Shown in pieces: positions 57,003-64,000 of a stretch of 64,000 nucleotides of DNA. How positions within the stretch are numbered: position 1 is the stretch's first letter; each line of letters begins with the position of its first letter. The DNA is from Rhabdophis nuchalis (Eukaryota; Chordata; Lepidosauria; Squamata; Natricidae). The stretch lies in NCBI GenBank assembly GCA_039707465.1, contig CM077644.1, forward strand, positions 94,841,375 through 94,905,374, in the 5' to 3' direction. The notes under the pieces were generated by a model. It was given only the letters and a program-made list of their open reading frames with translations, was not told where the DNA came from and did not search any database. A program made the translations under genes and the position numbers.

Positions 57003-57113
57003 TATCTTTGCTCAGTACTTGCTCTTCAGAATTGAACCTAATAAGTGAAACAAACCTCCATAGCTTTTATGTTCAGGGAACTGTTTAATGCTCCTGAATC
57101 AATCATTTGAGGG

Positions 57114-57683
57114 TGTAAGAAGTCAGCACCCACCCCTCTCTTAGAAAAATGAAATATTCTAGGAAATATTAAAAAGGCAGAATATTATATTTCCCTGGAT
57201 GAGAAATGGAGAAACATGTTTTTTCGGCAGGAAGCAGACATACTCTTAATAGCCTCCATCCTCCTCAAAGCCCACAGCAGATGTCAGCACTTAAGAGATA
57301 AAGAGCTAGCTAGGTCTATTCATAAGCAAATACCCTCGGCCAAGATCTAGCAAAGGTAGGATTAGCCCTCTCCCCATCTAGCAACACAACTCATCACATG
57401 GCACCTGGGGTGATTACATCATCACCCAGCAAGATTCAACCTGGCCCCATGGGAGTCTGACAACCAATCAGAATGCATTTCTTACACAGGAACAGGAAGC
57501 TCCAAGGCGGGGCCCAAGAGAGGGTATAAATCTATCTCCCTCTCTCACCCATGTGCTTTTTCTTGTCCAGGAGCTCAAACTGTGTGGTCCTGTCCACCAT
57601 TAAACCATCTTTTCAAGCCGTCTCCATGTTCCCAGTGTCTTTCTACCCACTTGGAACTGAACGCAGATGGATTTCTTCCAACA
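57114..57683 (+). mobile_element. endogenous-retrovirus-type solo LTR
   Basis: The 570-bp unit starts TGTAAGAAG and ends CTTCCAACA, which are inverted with two mismatches. The 4-bp duplication AGGG at 57110-57113 and 57684-57687 is typical of gammaretrovirus-like insertions. Promoter and polyadenylation parts are in order: a GC-rich box (caaggcggggcccaag), TATAAA at 57525-57530, and ATTAAA at 57599-57604. No viral gene is attached, so this is the product of LTR recombination. Plus orientation follows from TATA and polyadenylation order. Confidence 0.8.
57524..57530 (+). promoter_or_regulatory. TATA box of the solo LTR
   Basis: TATAAAT about 70 bp upstream of the ATTAAA polyadenylation signal at 57599, and just downstream of a GC-rich stretch. 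This is the expected U3/R layout. Confidence 0.6.
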
Positions 57684-57885
57684 AGGGGAACAGCCCAAAA
57701 AAAAGTCAGGCTCAGATGCAACTAAGAACATATACCTGTAAGAATCCAATCTTTACAAGCCCGGTATCCTGTTTCCAAAAGTAATCCCACAAGAACAACG
57801 AACAGATTTCTAAATATCAGGTTTGAAAACTGGTGTGGACAACTTAGAACCTTTGATTACATGTTGCTCTTAGCCTAAGATTTTA

Positions 57886-59600
57886 TTTATTTATTTATTT
57901 TATTTATTAAATTTATACCCCGCCCTTCTCCAAATGGACCCAGGGCGGCGCACAGGGATGTTAAAAATAGATACAAAATATATAAAATATATCAAAATTT
58001 AAAATACTTATTCTAATAAATAACCCTGCGCTAAAAACCGAATTAAAATCCCAAATTTAAAACTATCTAATAATCAGTATGGAGGTTACGCTAGGCCGGC
58101 TAGATGGAATAGGTGTGTCTTCAGACACTTGCGGAAGAGGCGGAGGTCGGAGATGGTGCGGAGTTCAGGGGGTAGGTCGTTCCAAAGGGCAGGGCCCGCC
58201 ACAGAGAAGGCTCTTCCCCTGGGTGTCGCCAGTCGGCATTGTCCAGCCGACGGCACCCTGAGGAGGCCCTCTCTGTGGGAGCGTATCGGTCTGAGGGATG
58301 TATGGGGCAGGAGACGGTCTCGCATATAACTAGGCCCCGAGCCATGGAGCGCTTTAAAGATGGTCGTCAAGACCTTGAAGCGCACCCGAAAGACCACAGG
58401 AAGCCAGTGCAGCTCGCGCAGGATCGGTGTTATGTGGGAGCATCTGGGGGCTCCCGTAATCACCCGCGCGGCTGCGTTCTGGACTAGCTGCAGCTTTCGG
58501 GTGCACCTCAAGGGGAGCCCCATGTAGAGAGCATTACAGTAGTCGAGTCGAGAGGTGACGAGTGCTTGAGTGACTGTGCGTAAGGCACCCCGGTCCAGTA
58601 AGGGGCGCAATTGGCGCATCAGGCGTACCTGATGAAACGCCCCCCTGGCCACGGCTGCCACATGATCTTCCATAGACAGCCGGGAATCCAGGAGGACACC
58701 CAAATTGCGCGCCCTCTCCACGGGGGCCGGTGTTTCGCCCCCAATGGCCAGAGTTGGAGTAATCTGGCTGAACCGGGGTGCCGGAAGCCACAGCCACTCA
58801 GTCTTGGACGGGTTGAGCTTGAGTTTGTTACCACCCATCCAGATCCGTACGGCTTCCAAGCACCGGGACATAACCTCGACGGCATCGTTGGGGTGGTCTG
58901 GGGTGGATATGTACAACTGAGTATCATCAGCGTACAGATGATATCCCACCCCAAAACCACGGATGATCTCACCCAGCGGCTTCATATATGTGTTGAACAG
59001 TAGGGGCGAGAGGACCGACCCCTGAGGAACCCCACATATGAGGGGTCTCGAGGCCGACCTCTGCCCCCCTGTCAACACATATTGCGACCGACCAGAGAGG
59101 TAGGATGAGAACCACCGCAAAACGGTGCCTCCCAGCCCCAACCCCCCCAGTCGGCGCAATAGGATACCATGGTCGATGGTATCAAAAGCCGCTGAGAGGT
59201 CTAATAGGACTAGGATAGAGGAATATCCTCTATCCCGCGCCCTCCAGAGATCATCCACCAACGCGACCAATGCCGTCTCGGTGCTGTGCCCGGGTCGGAA
59301 GCCGGACTGGCGCGGGTCTAGATAATCAACTTCCTCCAAGTGTCGCGGAAACTGTTGAGCCACCACACTCTCAACAACCTTCACTAGAAAGTGGAGGTTG
59401 GAGACAGGACGATAGTTCTCTAATAATGCTGGATCCAGGGACGGCTTCTTGAGGAGGGGCCTTACTACCGCCTCTTTCAAGACGGCAGGCAAGGACCCCT
59501 CACTCAAAGATGCGTTGACAATGCCCTGGAGCCAGCCTCGTGTCGTCTCCCAGGATGCCAGTACAAGCCAGGAGGGACACGGGTCCAAGATCATAGCAGG
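57886..59600 (-). mobile_element. L2 LINE, 5'-truncated, with (TTTA)n tail
   Basis: The minus-strand element ends in a 3' UTR with ctgtgcgccgccctgggtcc and an (AAAT)n tail, seen as tttatttatttatttt at 57886-57909. The 5' truncation is near 59600. It carries one long open frame (58086-59594) and is very similar in protein to the plus-strand copy at 19661. Confidence 0.88.
58086..59594 (-). CDS. L2-clade LINE ORF2, partial: reverse transcriptase and C-terminus
   Basis: This 502-residue frame has no internal stop and retains the whole reverse-transcriptase core. Motif A is LVLLDLSAAFDTIDH with catalytic D132. Motif B is GVPQGSVLSPLLF. Motif C is YADD at 221-224. The C-terminus reads GRAFSVAGPALWNDLPPELR then LFHLAGLA. 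The endonuclease and most of the linker are lost by 5' truncation, and the first Met lies at or next to the junction, so it is not the natural start. It differs from the 19661 copy at scattered residues (for example LHFLVKVVES versus LPFLAKVVES), indicating independent insertions. Enzyme activity in isolation is conceivable, but the copy cannot retrotranspose itself. Confidence 0.9.
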   Translation of the reverse strand: MILDPCPSWLVLASWETTRGWLQGIVNASLSEGSLPAVLKEAVVRPLLKKPSLDPALLENYRPVSNLHFLVKVVESVVAQQFPRHLEEVDYLDPRQSGFRPGHSTETALVALVDDLWRARDRGYSSILVLLDLSAAFDTIDHGILLRRLGGLGLGGTVLRWFSSYLSGRSQYVLTGGQRSASRPLICGVPQGSVLSPLLFNTYMKPLGEIIRGFGVGYHLYADDTQLYISTPDHPNDAVEVMSRCLEAVRIWMGGNKLKLNPSKTEWLWLPAPRFSQITPTLAIGGETPAPVERARNLGVLLDSRLSMEDHVAAVARGAFHQVRLMRQLRPLLDRGALRTVTQALVTSRLDYCNALYMGLPLRCTRKLQLVQNAAARVITGAPRCSHITPILRELHWLPVVFRVRFKVLTTIFKALHGSGPSYMRDRLLPHTSLRPIRSHREGLLRVPSAGQCRLATPRGRAFSVAGPALWNDLPPELRTISDLRLFRKCLKTHLFHLAGLA

Positions 59601-60112
59601 CGTAAGTAACTAGATCCACATAGGAAGGTTACAAGTAGGCTGTTTTATTGCCTACTGCCTGTAGTAAAAAGAATCCACCCAAACTGACTGTCTTCTTCTG
59701 GGAACAAACAGATAAATTTCCATGGAGCTTTAGGATCAGTTTTAAGTCGTGCAGTGTGCAGTGGCAGGAGCCTAACTGTTCAGTTGATCCCTCTTTGGCC
59801 TGGCTAGAGGTTTCCCAACAATTTCAAAAGCCCTCTGAACTGGTCCATTCACATCTGAAAGAAACAAGCAATTCCTTCCTGGCTGTCTGCTATCGATAGA
59901 GGTGGGTGGGAGGAGGAGGAGTGTCAAAGCAGAAAATAAAATAAAAAAAATTAGTGACCTCTCCACTTGGGCCACTGGCTGCACCTGCCTACTCAACCGA
60001 TGGCATGCAGTCCTCAGCAGAGAGGAGAGATCAGTTGTGGCATTTTCTTGAGATAAAGTGATCCTTATTATTGGTCCATGCTCTGTTCCCTTAGGCCAGT
60101 GTTCCCTTAAGC
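59601..60112. other. no recognisable feature
   Basis: Unassigned sequence between an L2 and a hAT hairpin. Confidence 0.35.
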
Positions 60113-60658
60113 CAGTAGGTCAACCTTGGCAACTTGAAGATGTCTGGACTTCAACTCCCAGAATTCCCCAGCCAGCGAATGCTGGCTGGGGAATTCTGGG
60201 AGTTGAAGTCCGGACATCTTTGTTGGGGATACCTCCTTTAGGAGACAGAAAGTTGTGCAGCGGAATGTGCAGCTAGAGAAACGTTGCTAGTAGACAAACG
60301 AATAGAGTCTCAGACACTGATAGTAAAAACAAGAAGCTTTACTTATGATGTAAAACTAAACTACTGCTTCACAAGCAGTGATAGTAGATATTGAATCAAA
60401 TACAGTCCTTAACTCACAAACAATTGCTTACAGTTGCAATCCATGATTCGTCCTTCTTCAGTCAATCAATCAGTGAGCGAACAGAGAGAGAGAGCTCTCC
60501 TGGCTTCCTCTTATTGCTGAGATAATTACAGCTGCTAATTACATTCAAACATTTAAAGTAACAAAGACCATTTGTTATCATGGCTTATATATCTTGCCTA
60601 CCCAACACTAGGAGTATACTCCTAACAATCTTCAAGTTGCCAAGGTTGAGAAACATTG
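60113..60658. mobile_element. hAT-type hairpin MITE split by a solo LTR
   Basis: Arms ggacttcaactcccagaatt and gaattctgggagttgaagtc surround ccagccagcgaatgctggctgg. The right arm continues after the LTR as tcttcaagttgccaaggttg. Candidate flanks CCTTAAGC and CCTTAGAC agree at six of eight bases. Confidence 0.85.
60221..60627. mobile_element. solo LTR inside a hairpin MITE
   Basis: 407 bp starting TGTTGGGGATACCTCC and ending ACTCCTAACA, complementary at the tips. Perfect 5-bp duplication ATCTT at 60216-60220 and 60628-60632, which exactly restores the MITE arm when one copy is removed. No internal viral sequence. Five-base duplications occur in Ty3-type and some retroviral elements, so the superfamily is open. 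Confidence 0.88.
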
Positions 60659-60690
60659 CCTTAGACCCAGGGGCAGAGCAGGAACTGCCA

Positions 60691-60850
60691 TATAGGTTGC
60701 CCTCGACTTACAACAGTTCACTTAGTGACTGTTCAAAGTTACAACCACATTGAAAAAGATGAGCCTTTTTCACACTTATAACCTTTGCAGTCTCTCCATG
60801 GTCACGCGATCAAAATTCAGATGCTTGACAACTAACTGCAGCCAACTCAC
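60691..60850. mobile_element. TA-flanked MITE scrap, CAGGTWGTCC family
   Basis: taggttgccctcgacttaca, then tagtgactgttcaaagttac and atggtcacgcgatcaaaatt, match the left half of 48644 and 50443. The right part is missing. Confidence 0.6.
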
Positions 60851-61180
60851 CATAGGACGACTCGCCACAGTACAGGGGTTACACTAACATCAAAGAAATA
60901 GTGGAATGAAATCATTAAAGAAATTAAAATTAATTATTATTAAGTAATTCAAGAAAGAATGCCAAAGGAGGGACAAAATGAAATGCGAATGACAAAAATT
61001 AAAATCTTTTTAAAATTATTTGAAATAATTAAATTGAATTAAGTTGAATTATCCTGCAGAGAGTTGTCCCGTGGCAAGTCGGTCATGCCAATGAGTTAGC
61101 CAGGGCAAATTGGTTGTGGCAAGTTGACTGTGGCAAGCTGGTCGCAGCAAGTCGAGTGCACTGAGTTGTCCCATTCTGAC
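60838..61180. repeat. degenerate inverted repeat of 'ggcaagttggtc' units
   Basis: gcagccaactcaccatagga on the left is roughly complementary to the right-hand series gtggcaagtcggtc, gtggcaagttgact, gtggcaagctggtc. The centre is AT-rich. It could be a non-autonomous DNA element with repeated arms, but no target duplication was found. Confidence 0.4.
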
Positions 61181-62465
61181 AAATGGCGATAATGGTAAAC
61201 AGATCAGAGTCAGGTCTCTATCTTCCCAGATTCAAGTAAAGATATTGTGGCAGTTGGGGTAGGAGGATTAGTAGAGAGGCATACCTCAAAGGAGTTTAGG
61301 AAGTATTTCTTCCTGAAATTGAAGATCCCGCTGTCAACCCTGAAGTGAGCCTGGCTGAGGCCATCTTGGAGGCTTCACGCAGCAGTGGAAGGGGGGAAAT
61401 AGTTAGATGGGGTTTTGTAGCCAAAACAATATATTTTTTCCTGTAGGAACCAAGGACATTCCCACAGGAGGCTGACCAGAGGAGGAGCTAGTAACCCAGC
61501 AACCAGCCAGCACCTGGATTGAACAATGTGACCCATGACTTGAGTCAGGGAGGGAAAACATTTACTTTTAACCTCAGTCAGTTTTCACCAGTTTGTGCCA
61601 ATATGATCTATGGGTGCATTACTTGGAACACTGACCTCATTCATTCTTGCTTCAGAGCTACAAACTTTTTTGGGGGGGCCTTCTACATCCAGTTCAGGCC
61701 CGTCATCTTCTTCAGAACGGCTGAGAAACCAGTGTATTTTCTTGAGACACCATCTGCTTTCTAAAAGCATTTGTCAAAGCCTCTTCGACATAGAAGCTGA
61801 GATCCTGCAAAATCCCTAGCAATTTACATAAATATAATCTTTAGATTTCCAAAATGTCTCACTAGGGAGCAGACTGTGCTAAATAACACCCATGGATAAT
61901 GCAGCAAAAATATCTCCTAAATGATTGAGTATCTGACCTGGACATTTAGCTGCACCAGCCAAACTGTCATCACCAAGGAAGTGATGGAGATCATCTCCAG
62001 TTCTGTAGCTCTGCACTAAAGGCTAAGTTGAACGTGAGCGTTGTCCAAACTCAACAGATTAAAAAAAACCATGTCTCTCCTTTCTCAAGAGACTCAGCAT
62101 TAGTCTGTCAGTCTGTGAAAAATGTCAGCCCGAGAATCCTGTCTGCAAATTGTATTACCATGAAGTCCAAAGGGACAACCAGGCTGCCAGGATGACGTAT
62201 TACTTAAAGGGCTCAACTTGGAGAGAAAACCACTCTCGGCCCATCTATCTCACAGGGCTCCTCTTGTGAGAATAACATTGGAGACAGGACTGCTATGGGA
62301 TATGAACTCTGAACTCCAGTAGGATATAAATATAATAAAAAAGGTTGAGAACTCAACTCTTAAATTTAGTACTTAAAGTTTTGGTGACCAGATCTCAGGG
62401 AATGACATATTTTTCCACTACATTTTGCTTCCTGCTTACAATTCCTCATATATTCAAAACTATTT
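61181..62465. other. unassigned, repeat-like in texture
   Basis: The sequence 61240-61640 (gaggcatacctcaaaggagt, ccacaggaggctgaccagag) reads like an old dispersed repeat, possibly LTR-derived, but I found no termini. Short frames around 61519-61820 show no recognisable domain. Confidence 0.25.
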
Positions 62466-62722
62466 TTGTGTGTATTTATTAATTTAATTATAGCCCACCT
62501 TTATTATTTTTATTAATAACTCAAAATAGCAAACAGATCTAATGCAGCTTCCTTTTTCATCACAACAACAACAACAATAACAACTTTGTAAGGTGGATTG
62601 AGCTGAGAGAAAATGACTGGCCCAAAGTCACCCAGCCGGCTTTCATACTAATGCGGGACTAGAACTCATAGTCTTCCAGTTTATAGCCTGGTGCCTTAAC
62701 CATGAGACAAAACCGGCTCTCA
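62466..62722 (-). mobile_element. tRNA-derived SINE, second family, (AAC)n-linked
   Basis: On the minus strand a head (ggttttgtctcatggttaag, ctagtcccgcattag) is followed by agccggctgggtgactttgg and ctctcagctcaatccacctt, then a GTT-type repeat, seen as caacaacaacaacaataaca on the plus strand. The same body motif occurs at 19690-19722. Confidence 0.65.
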
Positions 62723-63059
62723 AGATGCTTAAAAGGGAAGAATCAGGGATGTCGTCTTCCCTTCACTTCCTTCTCTTCCTAACACAAAAAAATTACAACG
62801 GACAAAATGTACCTGCTATCTCTTCAAAGAAAAACTACTGAGAACTTAGCCATACGTTCCTCTTCTCCAATCCTCAAAATAACCATGTAAGACTTAATCC
62901 CAAATGTGTATACAAGTTACACTTAAAATTGTTTCTTTGATAATACGCCTTACTTATTTCTTTATCAATTCAGAAGAGAAATAATAATTCACGACTTGCT
63001 GGCTGGCTACATCAAACGCAATTTCATTGAGGGTTGCATCAGGGTTGTGATTGATCTCG
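62723..63059. other. no recognisable feature
   Basis: Unassigned sequence. Confidence 0.35.
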
Positions 63060-63369
63060 GGGAAGCGGGGAGCATGGCCAGATATATGTGGCCAGCATGA
63101 TGACACTTGTGTTGGGGGGCATCTGGTGGCTCAACTGCTCTGGCAGCGAAAATGGGCTCCAGAGCTCCGTTTTCAGTTGGGACTGCCTCCTGCAACCCAC
63201 TGCGAGCAAAAATAGAGCTCGGAGGGCCACGTCCAGGCCTCATAAGCTCTGTTTTTGCTGGCAGAAGCACCATGGGCCAGTCCTTTGCTATTTCCAGGGC
63301 AGCCCATGGGCCAGATCTAAGCATCCTGTGGGCCGGATCCGGCCCCCAGGCCTTGAGTTTGACACCCCT
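63060..63369. mobile_element. hAT-type fragment, CAGGGGTGTCAAA family
   Basis: The right part gccggatccggcccccaggc and end gagtttgacacccctc are the complement of the family terminus. The left border is unclear. The interior repeats gttttcgctgg-like tracts shared with 33345-33548. Confidence 0.65.
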
Positions 63370-64000
63370 CGATAAACAGTCGAACAATTACAGCAATTAA
63401 CAAAGGCTCGTACCAACCTACTCATTTCCAACCTCTTTTTTCAGTAATTTAAGCTGTTTTGAAGTAGCTTATATATCATGTGCTGTATCTCCACAGACTC
63501 GCAAATAATCTCTCCATAACTTTTTTCAGTTTCTTTTTAAATAATAGCATTATATGAATGATGGCAGCGTGCAACAGAATCTTTTCTACAAGGCTTCTAT
63601 TTCTCTTGCAAATTTGCAAAGAAATGAAGGTCGTGAACTTTTTAAGGTTAAACCAGTTTGGGTGGCAAAATTAAGCAGATGTGTAGCTCTCTCCCATGGA
63701 AACCAATGGCCCTTGGAAATGATTAACTTTGGTTCACAGTAAAGGGCATAACTAAACCAAAGAGCATATTAAAAGCCTACTGGTTTTATATCAATTTAAC
63801 AGACATGATTCTGCTTTCAGGATCCTAGGAACTGTAACTTTATGTGCGTGCTGAGAATTCTTTGCGAGACTTCCTTGCCTCCTGAAATGCATGTATCTTT
63901 TGAACCAGGTTAAAATTTGATCTTGTCTGCCACATGTTTCCAGCCGCAGGTATTAAGGTATTTTCAGGGCTAGTAGCCATTTATAGAGCTTTTCTCCATG
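63370..64000. other. non-repetitive, possible conserved non-coding DNA
   Basis: The stretch 63540-63900 has no repeats and contains cttgcaaatttgcaaagaaatg and atggaaaccaatggcccttgg. A 62-codon frame runs through it without a recognised domain. I favour non-coding. Confidence 0.25.

Noticed and set aside
61519..61820. Overlapping frames on both strands that might be retroviral remains
   Set aside because: No protease, reverse transcriptase, integrase or envelope motif is visible and no LTR pair brackets them.

Overview
This window looks like vertebrate nuclear DNA, most probably from a squamate reptile and plausibly a snake. The inference rests on its repeats: Sauria-type SINEs with a Bov-B-like 3' end, L2/CR1/L1 LINE fragments, many short hAT elements with 8-bp target duplications, and abundant long microsatellites. 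I found no host protein-coding exon, rRNA, true tRNA gene or CRISPR array. The only convincing coding regions belong to transposable elements. The window therefore reads as intergenic or deep intronic DNA.

Layout. 1-4 kb: hAT-type non-autonomous elements with intact target duplications. 4.0-6.4 kb: an old L2/CR1-like LINE relic split by a complete mariner (4315-5616) that has an uninterrupted 371-residue DD34D transposase and nearly identical inverted repeats. 6.6-9.0 kb: more hAT elements. 9.6-11.6 kb: two L2 3' ends flanking a solo LTR. 12.9-13.6 kb: a palindromic repeat and an L1 3' fragment. 14-19 kb: mostly non-repetitive sequence with SINEs and simple repeats. 19.6-22.1 kb: a 5'-truncated L2 LINE with a 744-residue open frame covering the linker, reverse transcriptase and C-terminus. 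22.3-24.9 kb: a hAT element, an inverted pair of hAT elements and a palindrome with hammerhead-like cores. 26-28 kb: non-repetitive sequence. 28.3-31.2 kb: hAT, CR1, palindromes and a Sauria SINE. 33.8-36 kb: an L2 3' end and a decayed CR1. 37-40.4 kb: hAT elements, non-repetitive sequence, an L1 3' end with target duplication, and a palindromic element ending in a long AT repeat. 40.7-41.7 kb: a 1-kb TA-flanked DNA element. 42-51 kb: mixed SINE, CR1, hAT and TA-flanked elements, including an L2 nested in a hAT element. 51.5-57 kb: CR1 and nested hAT elements. 57.1-57.7 kb: a retroviral-type solo LTR. 57.9-59.6 kb: a second reverse transcriptase-bearing L2, on the minus strand. 60.1-60.7 kb: a solo LTR nested in a hAT hairpin. 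60.7-64 kb: SINE and hAT fragments.

The genes do not form a pathway. What the window records is the order of insertions: mariner after the old LINE, LTR after a hAT hairpin, L2 after a hAT element, hAT after another hAT. I did not see a new biological system. The most useful leads are the intact mariner, the hammerhead-ribozyme-like cores in Penelope-like palindromes, the inverted hAT pair, and several non-repetitive blocks that may be conserved regulatory DNA. Family names are from recognition of termini, target duplications and protein motifs, not from a database search.
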